6,306 nucleotides of DNA from JBEKYH01 sp049511115 (GCA_049511115.1 JBEKYH010000312.1:1-6306), one strand, 5' to 3'. Positions 1-6,126 are shown, counted from the first letter of the stretch. Notes: generated from the sequence alone by a model not told the origin. Numbers and translations: made by a program.

Positions 1-15
1 ATCGGAGACGAACTG

Positions 16-546
16 ATGCCGGCGCTTCTGGAAAAAAACTTGTGCAGACCTTCGGAGGGGTCGCAACAGCCAGTCTATCCGTCCAGCTTTGGATCATCGA
101 GCGTGCAATTTGCCGCCACGCTCGATCTATCGGCGCTGACAGCGCTGATACCGCGCGCGAATATAACATATCAGCAGCCCGGCGATGGCCGATCCGCCCA
201 GATGGTCAATGTTAACAACCTGTCGCCATCGACTGACTATACCCCACAAACATTTGAATTGAGGAATTCGTTCCGTGAATCTGTCCAGCGATGGAAGTCA
301 GAACGCGATCCGACGGCGTTAGCTTCCCGAATGATTTCGCATTCCGCTTATCAAGCGATAATAAACATGGGATGGCCTGCTGTCGGATTGATTTTGGAGG
401 AACTTCAGCGCGAGCCTGACGAATGGTTTTTTGCGCTTTCGAAGATCACCGGCGCAGATCCAATTCCGGAAGAGTCTCGCGGGTATTTCGATGAAATGGT
501 AGACGCATGGCTGAAATGGGGGCGGGCTAATGGATATCGCTTCTGA
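16..546 (+). CDS. Hypothetical protein with conserved Trp-rich helical C-terminal domain; partner of the DUF7689-like gene
   Basis: Function unknown. The conserved part appears to be residues 80-176. It holds a SHSAYQAIINMG segment (about 108-119), a predicted helix ending ILEEL (126-130), then EWFFALSKITGADPIP (136-151) and a C-terminal AWLKWGRANGY (164-174). From memory, this pattern of HPAY..II.MG, WF.AL..ITG.DP and AWL.WG...GY recurs in small uncharacterised proteins of many bacteria, often directly before a gene like the next one. Residues 1-79 are Ser/Gln/Pro-rich with no recognisable motif and look like a linker or variable region. The ATG at 16 has a GGAGA about seven bases upstream, which supports this start. 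However, the frame is open to the window edge, so the protein could begin further upstream. It overlaps the next gene by 17 bp, implying coupled translation. No signal peptide or membrane segment is visible. Codon use is more AT-tolerant than in the genes after 1.1 kb. Confidence 0.75.
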   Translation: MPALLEKNLCRPSEGSQQPVYPSSFGSSSVQFAATLDLSALTALIPRANITYQQPGDGRSAQMVNVNNLSPSTDYTPQTFELRNSFRESVQRWKSERDPTALASRMISHSAYQAIINMGWPAVGLILEELQREPDEWFFALSKITGADPIPEESRGYFDEMVDAWLKWGRANGYRF

Positions 547-1021
547 TAACGACCGACAATTTATACAGTCGCTGCATCCTGGATTGCGTGACGTTAGCTG
601 GGACATTAAAAGTAGCAGAGATATCAAATACAATTGCATTGCATTTGCACTAGGAATTGAAAACCAGCGTTGGCAGCCCGGCCCGAACCGCGGCGACTAT
701 TGGCCGCGCGGTATACCCCAAGACGATACCGACGCGGCGTGGCTTGCAATGTTTCAAAAGCAAGGCTTCTCGCGGTGCGATAATGGAAATCACGAAGATG
801 GGTTCGATAAACTTGCCATATACGCTGATGTCGAAGGTCCGACACACGTCGCAAGACAGGTATCGCAGGGCGTCTGGCACAGCAAGATGGGGCACCTCCA
901 CGACATCATCCACCCGCTGCACGCATTAAAATATGGACGTCCCAAGTATTTCTTGAAGCGATCCAAATCCGGACCGCATAGACCATCTAAATTCGCTCAA
1001 GAACGCGCTTTGCGAAAATAG
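530..1021 (+). CDS. DUF7689-like protein, possible papain-like cysteine hydrolase fold
   Basis: This 163-aa protein of unknown function resembles the family I know as DUF7689. Conserved-looking blocks are KYNCIAFALG (33-42), GDYWPRG (55-61), GFDKLAIYAD (91-100), GPTHVARQ (103-110) and the run VWHSKMGHLHDIIH (115-128). Cys36 sits in an NCIAFA helix-start context. His106 lies in a THVARQ strand-like segment, followed by Asp125 and His128. The order Cys, His, polar residue is that of papain-like/NlpC-P60 enzymes, so a cysteine peptidase, amidase or acyltransferase-like activity is possible. This is inference, and no activity is claimed. The basic tail (144-163) is poorly conserved in character. 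The ATG at 530 lies inside the preceding gene, with only a G-rich stretch upstream as a weak ribosome site, so translation is probably coupled to that gene. There is no signal peptide or membrane segment, so a cytoplasmic location is likely unless the protein is exported by a dedicated system. Confidence 0.8.
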   Translation: MDIASDNDRQFIQSLHPGLRDVSWDIKSSRDIKYNCIAFALGIENQRWQPGPNRGDYWPRGIPQDDTDAAWLAMFQKQGFSRCDNGNHEDGFDKLAIYADVEGPTHVARQVSQGVWHSKMGHLHDIIHPLHALKYGRPKYFLKRSKSGPHRPSKFAQERALRK

Positions 1022-1094
1022 GCTCGCTTCGGCTTTATTTTTACCGGTCAGGACATTGCTGGCCGCTACCTCACAAGCTGCCTTGCGATCGCCC

Positions 1095-1595
1095 TCACGC
1101 CCCCTCCCCCGGCGGCAGTTCCGGCTCCGGCTCTCTCTCCACCAAATCCTGCGCCATCCGGCTCAGGAAAAACTGCAACTCCGCCCCCACCACCGACGGC
1201 GGCAATGGATCGTGCAGATCATATTGATGGCTATGATCCTCCACGCTGTCATCGCCGCGCTTTTCTCCCTCGGTGATGACATGGTGCTCGAACGTCACCG
1301 CGTCCTCGTGGCTCTGCATGATGACCAGTTCCCCCCATCGCCAGGCCAGATGGATGCGGAGCGAAAGCTGGTTCCCCCACGTGCTCACGCGGTGAATCAC
1401 CCCGTTGCGGGCCAGCGCCTTCACCAGATCATCGACCGCCGGAAAAACCGCGCCGTTGAGAAATTCGGCGTAATTCCGGTTGTGGTCCTTCTGCCGCTCG
1501 ACAGCCTCGCGCTCCGCCGTCAGCTTCTCCGGCACCACATCCTTAAACGGCTGCACCCGACCGAGCCACCATTGTGAAAACGATTTATCCAGCAT
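1095..1595 (-). CDS. Hypothetical protein, about 166 aa
   Basis: I do not recognise this gene. From the ATG at 1595 the product is soluble, with a Trp-containing N-terminus (SFSQWWLGRV, 5-14). A charged helical stretch follows (about 18-65, including AEFLNGAVFPAVDDLVKALARNG). A likely beta-rich core comes next (about 66-108, alternating hydrophobic residues around RIHLAWRWGELVIM and AVTFEHHVIT). A further helix (136-152) leads into an acidic, proline-rich tail. The reading frame shows the G/C-ending codon bias of the neighbouring transporter and purF genes, while the opposite-strand frame gives an implausible Arg/His/Pro-rich product; this makes the minus strand the coding one. The frame can be extended to a TTG at 1685, but those 30 extra residues are translated partly from the heptamer repeat and look non-coding. 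No good Shine-Dalgarno precedes the ATG. The gene is convergent with the DUF7689-like gene and divergent from the ABC operon. Confidence 0.7.
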   Translation of the reverse strand: MLDKSFSQWWLGRVQPFKDVVPEKLTAEREAVERQKDHNRNYAEFLNGAVFPAVDDLVKALARNGVIHRVSTWGNQLSLRIHLAWRWGELVIMQSHEDAVTFEHHVITEGEKRGDDSVEDHSHQYDLHDPLPPSVVGAELQFFLSRMAQDLVEREPEPELPPGEGA

Positions 1596-1652
1596 AAGCC
1601 CGCAAGGATACTGCGAAACGCCTTGCCGTGTATACTCAGAGATAGCGGAAGA

Positions 1653-1748
1653 AGGACTGAGTGCTGAGGACTGAGAGGAATACAAATGCGAAGGTCTCTT
1701 ATGTCTTTGTGCTTTGGTTTTAAACCTCAGTCCTCAGTCCTCAGTCCT
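1653..1748. repeat. TCCTCAG heptamer array with an inverted copy, forming a long palindrome
   Basis: The right arm, from 1725, is a tandem array of the 7-base unit TCCTCAG: a truncated CCTCAG, then two exact units at 1731-1744, then TCCTCGG (1745-1751) and CCCTCGG (1752-1758) as decayed units. The left arm (1653-1675) carries the reverse complement: AGGACTGAG, a two-base mismatch, then CTGAGGACTGAG. This gives about 21 matching positions of 23. The arms are separated by roughly 49 bases, mostly AT-rich. The structure lies in the divergent intergenic region between the 166-aa gene and the ABC ATPase. It could fold into a cruciform or, in RNA, a long hairpin directly ahead of the ATPase start. 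Its function is unknown; a dispersed mobile repeat or a regulatory element are both possible. Confidence 0.75.
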
Positions 1749-1765
1749 CGGCCCTCGGTGTTCTG

Positions 1766-2509
1766 ATGATCGAAGTACACGATCTCCACAAAAGCTACGA
1801 CGACCCCGACGGCGGCGTCATCCACGCCGTGGCCGGAGCGTCTTTCTCCTGTCGCGCCGGCGAAATCTACGGCCTCCTCGGCCCCAACGGCGCCGGAAAA
1901 ACCACCACCCTCCGCTGCCTGGCCACCATCCTCACCCCCACCAGCGGCGCCGCGCGCATCGCCGGCTGCGACCTCCTCACCCAATCGCAGGACGTGCGCC
2001 GCAACATCGGCTTTCTCTCCGCCACCACCGGCCTCTACGCCCGCCTCACCGCCCGCGAAACCCTTCGCTTTTTCGGCTCCATGTACGGCCTTGAAGGCCA
2101 AAAGCTCGAAGCCCGCGTGGAAGAAGTGATCAACCTCTTTCAAATCACCGGCTACGCCGACCGCCCCGCCGATCGCCTTTCCACCGGCATGAAGCAGCGC
2201 CTCGGCCTGGCCCGCGCCGTGGTGCATGATCCGCCCGTGCTGATTCTCGACGAGCCGACCACGGGGCTTGACCCCATCGTCTCCCTCGCCGTTGAGCGCG
2301 CCGTCCAATCCCTCGCCGCCGCCGGCAAATGCGTTCTTTTTTCCACTCACCTGCTCGATCAGGCCGAAGCCATCTGCCACCGCCTGGGCATCATCGGCGA
2401 CGGCAAAGTCCTGGCCGAGGGAACCGTGGCGGAGCTTAAAGCGATGACCAACACCGCCAATCTCCGCCAGGCTTTCTTCGCGGTGGTGAAACCGGCCGAG
2501 GTAAGCTAA
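1766..2509 (+). CDS. ABC transporter ATP-binding protein, NatA type
   Basis: This is the ATPase subunit of an ABC-2 exporter. It hydrolyses ATP at the inner face of the membrane to drive the permease encoded next. All main motifs are present in its 247 aa: Walker A GPNGAGKTT (39-47), signature STGMKQRLGLAR (139-150), Walker B VLILDEP with the D-loop TTGLD (158-169) and the H-loop His195 in FSTHLLDQAE. The phrases IGFLSATTGLYARLTARE and LSTGMKQRLGLARA are typical of the NatA branch (sodium or drug export in Bacillus subtilis). The position where most ABC proteins have the Q-loop Gln is Ala86 here, in a segment that varies in NatA-like proteins. The ATG at 1766 gives the canonical N-terminus MIEVHDLHKSY. 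No Shine-Dalgarno is visible, and the start follows the decayed end of the heptamer array. The permease gene begins 36 bases downstream, so the two are very likely one operon. The substrate cannot be read from sequence; Na+, antibiotics or peptides are candidates. Confidence 0.95.
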   Translation: MIEVHDLHKSYDDPDGGVIHAVAGASFSCRAGEIYGLLGPNGAGKTTTLRCLATILTPTSGAARIAGCDLLTQSQDVRRNIGFLSATTGLYARLTARETLRFFGSMYGLEGQKLEARVEEVINLFQITGYADRPADRLSTGMKQRLGLARAVVHDPPVLILDEPTTGLDPIVSLAVERAVQSLAAAGKCVLFSTHLLDQAEAICHRLGIIGDGKVLAEGTVAELKAMTNTANLRQAFFAVVKPAEVS

Positions 2510-2545
2510 AACGACTCTCCCCAAAAGTTTGGCCCCAAATATTTC

Positions 2546-4570
2546 ATGCGTCGATCCATCATCCAATCCGTCTTCCGCAAGGAACTCACCGAGTTGCTCC
2601 GCAACCGGCGCAGCCTCATGGTGATGTTCGGCGTGCCGCTGGTGTTGTATCCGGCCCTCACGGTTGCCGTCAGTTCCCTCGCCGACACCAAGCAAAAGGA
2701 AATGACCAGCCAGCCCGCCGCGGTGATAATCGTCAACGACGCCGACGCCCCGGAACTGGTCCATCTAACCGCCGATCGCAATTACGGCATTGTCGCTTCC
2801 GAGACGACGGCAGACAACGCGGAAAAGGCCCTTCGCCAGGATCGTGTCGACGCCATCATCACCGCCCCGCCGCATTATGAAGCCCAGGCCATCGCCGGCC
2901 AGGAAGTCCACCTCGATGTCGAGGTTGATTCCAGCCGCCAGATCACGCCTTTCGTCCGCACCAAGCTCGATAAAGTCCTGGGCGCTTACAAGCAATGGAT
3001 CATCGAGCGCCGCCTCGCCGCGCACGGCCTCGCTCCCGACCTGGCCAGCATGCCCTCGCACACGGTCACGGATGTCGCCACCGGCCAGCAGACCTTCGGC
3101 GCTTTTCTCTCGTACATCCTGCCCCTTCTGCTCCTCCTGACCGGAATGCTCGGCGCTCTTTACCCGGCCCTCAGCGCCACCACCAACGAGCGCGAACTCG
3201 GCACGCTCGAAACGCTCCTCGCCACTCCCGCCACGCGCGGCGAGCTCCTCACCGCCAAAGCCGGCATTGTCCTCCTCAGCGGCCTGCTCACCGCGCTGCT
3301 CAACATGGTCAGCATGTCCCTGGTCTTTTGGCGCGTGATGTCGCAGATCGAGAAGACCCCCGTCGGCGTATCCATCAACACCACTGCGCTCGCCCTCAGC
3401 TACCTCGCCGCCATCCCCACGCTGATCTTCTTCACCGCGCTGGTCCTGATGGTCGGCTTGCTCGCCCGCAATCTGCGCGAAGCCAACGCCTACGCCACTC
3501 CCCTGATGATGGTCCCCATCACGTCGATGCTCATCGGCATCGCCGACCCGGCCGTCTCACCCGGCTTGCTCGTGACTCCCGTCGCCAACACCACCATCAT
3601 CATCCGCGAGGTTCTCCTCGGCCGCGCCACCTTCGGCTCCTTCGCCCTCGCCTTCGCCAGTTCCGGCCTCTACGCCGGCCTGGTTCTCAGCCTCGCCGGC
3701 CGATTGTTCACCAACGAGCAGCTTGTCAATCCCGCCTGGGAACCCATCTCCCTGCGCGGCTTCTCCCACCGCTCGCACCGCCCGCGCTGGCCCGCCGTCG
3801 ATGAGGCGCTCGCGCTCTTCTCCGTCTCTCTGTTATTGAATTTCTACCTCTCCCCGAGCTGGATCAAAGCCGGCCTTTTGCCTCTGCTTTTAGCCGTCGA
3901 AACGCTCCTCATCGCCGGCCCGGCCATCGTCTTTTCCTGGCTCGGCCGTTACCCATGGAAGGAAGTCTTCTCCCTCCGCCGCCCTGGCCTGGCGGGATTC
4001 GCCGGCGCGACTTTGCTCGGACTCGGCATGATCCCGCTGATGAACGGCCTGAGCGCCCTGCAAAGCTACTGGAACATCCTCCCCCCCAATGACGCCGACC
4101 TCGAAGGGATGACCGAATTGCTCAAGCCCGCCCTTGTCGCCCACCCCTTTATCGCTCCCATCATCATCGGCGCGCTGGCCGGCATCTGCGAGGAGCTTCT
4201 TTTCCGCGGCCCGATCCAGGCCGCCTTCGTCAAACGCTTTCCCCTCGCCCTCGCCCTCACCGTGGGCGGCCTGCTCTTCGCCGCCGCCCACATGGACCTC
4301 TCCGGCATGCCCCCGCGCATGATCTTGGGGATAATCCTCGGCTGGATTGTCGTCCGCCAACGCTCCATCTATCCCGCCATGCTGATGCACGCCGTATACG
4401 ACGGCGTTTCCGTCGCCTTCCAGGCCCATCTGTTTGTGCTCAGCGCCGATGCCTCCGCCGCCGCCTCCGCGACGATTATCTCCATGCCCCTCATTCTCGC
4501 GGGTCTGGCGGCCAGCGTGGCCGGGTGGGAATTGATCAAAACATCTGCAACTGATCGCGCTCAAAGCTGA
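2546..4570 (+). CDS. ABC-2 permease (NatB type) fused to a CPBP intramembrane protease
   Basis: This 674-aa fusion protein is the membrane partner of the preceding ATPase. Residues 1-395 are a NatB/ABC-2 permease. They start with a cytoplasmic amphipathic N-terminus (FRKELTELLRNRR), then a first membrane segment (about 23-45), a large external domain (about 46-180), and five or so further segments (about 185-210, 238-262, 280-306, 316-334, 365-386). The intracellular motif ERELGTLETLLATP (215-228) is the usual ATPase-coupling signature. Residues 420-665 are a polytopic CPBP/Rce1-Abi domain with its three motifs: EELLFR (Glu549, Glu550, Arg554), FAAAH (Phe578, His582) and HAVYD (His615, Asp619). 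The likely catalytic Glu and both His are kept, so an active glutamate intramembrane protease is plausible. Such permease-CPBP fusions are known, including in planctomycetes; the protease substrate is unknown. The ATG has no Shine-Dalgarno. The 3' end overlaps purF on the other strand by 35 bp. Confidence 0.93.
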   Translation: MRRSIIQSVFRKELTELLRNRRSLMVMFGVPLVLYPALTVAVSSLADTKQKEMTSQPAAVIIVNDADAPELVHLTADRNYGIVASETTADNAEKALRQDRVDAIITAPPHYEAQAIAGQEVHLDVEVDSSRQITPFVRTKLDKVLGAYKQWIIERRLAAHGLAPDLASMPSHTVTDVATGQQTFGAFLSYILPLLLLLTGMLGALYPALSATTNERELGTLETLLATPATRGELLTAKAGIVLLSGLLTALLNMVSMSLVFWRVMSQIEKTPVGVSINTTALALSYLAAIPTLIFFTALVLMVGLLARNLREANAYATPLMMVPITSMLIGIADPAVSPGLLVTPVANTTIIIREVLLGRATFGSFALAFASSGLYAGLVLSLAGRLFTNEQLVNPAWEPISLRGFSHRSHRPRWPAVDEALALFSVSLLLNFYLSPSWIKAGLLPLLLAVETLLIAGPAIVFSWLGRYPWKEVFSLRRPGLAGFAGATLLGLGMIPLMNGLSALQSYWNILPPNDADLEGMTELLKPALVAHPFIAPIIIGALAGICEELLFRGPIQAAFVKRFPLALALTVGGLLFAAAHMDLSGMPPRMILGIILGWIVVRQRSIYPAMLMHAVYDGVSVAFQAHLFVLSADASAAASATIISMPLILAGLAASVAGWELIKTSATDRAQS

Positions 4571-5978
4571 ATTTGCTCTGCGGATTGTCGATGGGAATCT
4601 TATACTCCCCGCTCCAGCATGCCGTGCAGTAATCATCGCTGGACCGGTTCACGCACGAGAGCATCCCCTCCAGCGACAAATACGCCAGCGAATCCACCTC
4701 CAGGAACTGCTCAATCTCCTTCACCGTCCGGTTGTGGGCGATGAGCTCCTGCTTGGTGGGGAAATCAATCCCGTAAAAACAGGGATTGCGAATCGGCGGG
4801 CAGCTTACTCGCAGATGAATCTCCTTCGCCCCCGCGCGCCGAATCGCCCGCATCTTCGATCGCGTGGTCGTCCCGCGCACGACCGAATCCTCCACGATCA
4901 CAATCCGCTTATCCCTCACGCAATCCGGGATGATGTTCAGCTTCATGGCCACCGCCCGATCGCGCTCCCCCTGGTCCGGCAGGATAAACGTCCGCCCCAC
5001 AAATCGGTTGGGGACGATCCCCTCCTCAAACGGAATATTCGACTGCTGCGCAAACCCCAGCGCCGCCGAGCGACCCGAGTCCGGCATTGGCATCACGTGA
5101 TCGGCCTCCACCGGCGCCTCGATCGCCAATCTCCGCCCCAATTGCTGCCTCACCCTGTGCACCGTCTGCCCGAATATCTTGCTGGCCGGGTTGGCAAAAT
5201 AGACATGCTCAAACACGCAGTGCGCCAGCGGCTTGGCCGGCACGTCAAACCGCCGGCTCACCGCCCCGTTGTCGTCGATCCGCACGATCTCTCCCGGCTC
5301 AATCTCCCGCACCGTCGTCGCGTCGATGGCGTCAAACGCGCACGTCTCGCTGGCCACGCACCATTGCCCACGGCTGGTCTTCCCCAGCATGAGCGGCCGC
5401 ACGCCCCACGGATCGCGCACCGCCTCGATCCGGTCGGGAAATAAAAACAACAGGCTGAACGCCCCCTGCAAATGCTTGAGCACATGCGGCAGCGGATCCG
5501 CCTTTTGCGCATGTGACGGCTTGGCCAGCAGATGAACAATGATCTCCGTATCCGTCGTGCTCTGAAAAATATGCCCGTGCTCTTCGTATTCCTTCCGCAA
5601 TAGCGCCGCGTTGATCAAATTCCCATTATGCGCCACCGCCACCGGCCCAAGCCGGTATTCCCGCAGCAGCGGCTGCGCATTGCACAATTTGCTCGACCCC
5701 GTCGTCGAATACCGCACATGCCCGATGGCCGCATTCCCCTTGAGGTCTTCGGTCAGCATCCGCGGCTTAAACACCTGGGAGACCAGCCCCATGCCGGTAT
5801 GGCCGTTGAGGTGCGTCCCATCAGTGACCACGATCCCCGCCGACTCCTGCCCCCGATGCTGCAGCGCGAACAGCCCCTGATAAACGATTTGCGAAGCCGC
5901 CGGCGTCCCCCACACGCCAAACAGCCCGCACTTCTCCTTCTTCTCGTACTCCTCCAATACCGGCAGCGAATGGCTCAA
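4536..5978 (-). CDS. purF: Amidophosphoribosyltransferase (glutamine PRPP amidotransferase)
   Basis: PurF makes 5-phosphoribosylamine from PRPP and glutamine, the first committed step of de novo purine synthesis, in the cytoplasm. The 480 residues comprise an N-terminal Ntn-type glutaminase domain and a C-terminal phosphoribosyltransferase domain. Cys17 in EKCGLFGVWG is the catalytic nucleophile, preceded by a 16-residue propeptide that must be removed. HRGQESAGI (41-49), RYSTTG (89-94) and HNGNLIN (117-123) are standard glutaminase motifs. The PRPP loop is VIVEDSVVRGTT (360-371), with Glu363 where Asp is usual. Cys254, Cys400, Cys451 and Cys454 match the four [4Fe-4S] ligands of the Bacillus-type enzyme, so this is the iron-sulfur, oxygen-sensitive class. 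The start is TTG at 5978: an in-frame TAA lies just upstream (6000-6002), there is no in-frame ATG before the nucleophile, and a GGAG sits seven bases ahead. It appears to be transcribed alone within this window. The gene is complete. Confidence 0.98.
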   Translation of the reverse strand: MSHSLPVLEEYEKKEKCGLFGVWGTPAASQIVYQGLFALQHRGQESAGIVVTDGTHLNGHTGMGLVSQVFKPRMLTEDLKGNAAIGHVRYSTTGSSKLCNAQPLLREYRLGPVAVAHNGNLINAALLRKEYEEHGHIFQSTTDTEIIVHLLAKPSHAQKADPLPHVLKHLQGAFSLLFLFPDRIEAVRDPWGVRPLMLGKTSRGQWCVASETCAFDAIDATTVREIEPGEIVRIDDNGAVSRRFDVPAKPLAHCVFEHVYFANPASKIFGQTVHRVRQQLGRRLAIEAPVEADHVMPMPDSGRSAALGFAQQSNIPFEEGIVPNRFVGRTFILPDQGERDRAVAMKLNIIPDCVRDKRIVIVEDSVVRGTTTRSKMRAIRRAGAKEIHLRVSCPPIRNPCFYGIDFPTKQELIAHNRTVKEIEQFLEVDSLAYLSLEGMLSCVNRSSDDYCTACWSGEYKIPIDNPQSKFSFERDQLQMF

Positions 5979-5984
5979 GGGTTT

Positions 5985-5989
5985 TCTCC
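5985..5989 (-). promoter_or_regulatory. Shine-Dalgarno that fixes the TTG start of purF
   Basis: Read on the minus strand, a GGAGA lies seven bases before the TTG at 5978-5976. It is the only strong ribosome-binding motif in front of any gene wholly inside the window, and it supports the unusual TTG start together with the closely spaced upstream in-frame stop. Confidence 0.7.
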
Positions 5990-5992
5990 AGC

Positions 5993-6039
5993 AATCGTCT
6001 TACAATCGTCTCTGCTTCAACAAATCGTCGTGCTTCAAC
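5993..6039. repeat. Short tandem repeat in the purF leader
   Basis: On the plus strand, AATCGTCTCTGCTTCAAC (6004-6021) is followed by the near-copy AATCGTCGTGCTTCAAC (6023-6039), offset 19 bases. A partial third copy, AATCGTCT, stands at 5993-6000. On the purF strand these read as repeated GTTGAAGCA...GACGATT units between the predicted promoter and the ribosome site, so they would be in the 5' untranslated RNA. They may be a binding site for a regulator or a simple duplication; no known purine riboswitch or PurR box is recognised. Confidence 0.6.
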
Positions 6040-6082
6040 GTCTTCAGGAATGCTGCGGCTTAGCTCGCCGCATCAAAGGTGT

Positions 6083-6111
6083 ATGGTATTTCGGTGGGGG
6101 AGGCGGGTCAA
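6083..6111 (-). promoter_or_regulatory. Putative sigma70-type promoter of purF
   Basis: On the minus strand, TTGACC (6111-6106; 5 of 6 to the -35 consensus) is followed after exactly 17 bases by TACCAT (6088-6083; 4 of 6 to the -10 consensus). Transcription would start near 6076 and give a leader of about 100 bases carrying the tandem repeats and the ribosome site. This is a prediction from consensus match only. Confidence 0.45.
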
Positions 6112-6126
6112 TTAAAGGGCGCTCAC

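Noticed and set aside
1012..1064. Possible terminator between the DUF7689-like gene and the convergent gene
   Set aside because: A T-rich run (1035-1042) is present, but no solid GC stem precedes it; the GGTCAG/CTGGCC stem at 1046-1064 lies on the wrong side of it.
1056..1577. 173-codon plus-strand frame opposite the 166-aa gene
   Set aside because: The product is Arg/His/Pro-rich low-complexity sequence typical of an antisense shadow; the minus frame has a natural composition and matching codon bias.
1596..1685. N-terminal extension of the 166-aa gene to a TTG
   Set aside because: The extra residues come partly from the heptamer repeat arm and are Ser-rich; the ATG at 1595 gives a more natural N-terminus.
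1727..2764. 345-codon minus-strand frame across the ATPase gene
   Set aside because: The Gly/Ala/His/Glu-rich shadow lies opposite a clear ABC ATPase with all motifs intact.
2995..3804. 269-codon plus-strand frame inside the permease gene
   Set aside because: The Arg/His/Pro-rich product is an out-of-frame reading of the permease gene.
3890..4636. 248-codon minus-strand frame opposite the CPBP domain
   Set aside because: It is a Gly/Asp/Glu-rich antisense shadow of a motif-bearing membrane domain and also overlaps the purF end.
4734..5444. 236-codon plus-strand frame opposite purF
   Set aside because: It is Arg/Pro/His-rich and lies opposite an unmistakable PurF.
5979..6076. Purine riboswitch or other known aptamer in the purF leader
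   Set aside because: I see no recognisable purine-riboswitch core; the leader is short and dominated by the tandem repeat.
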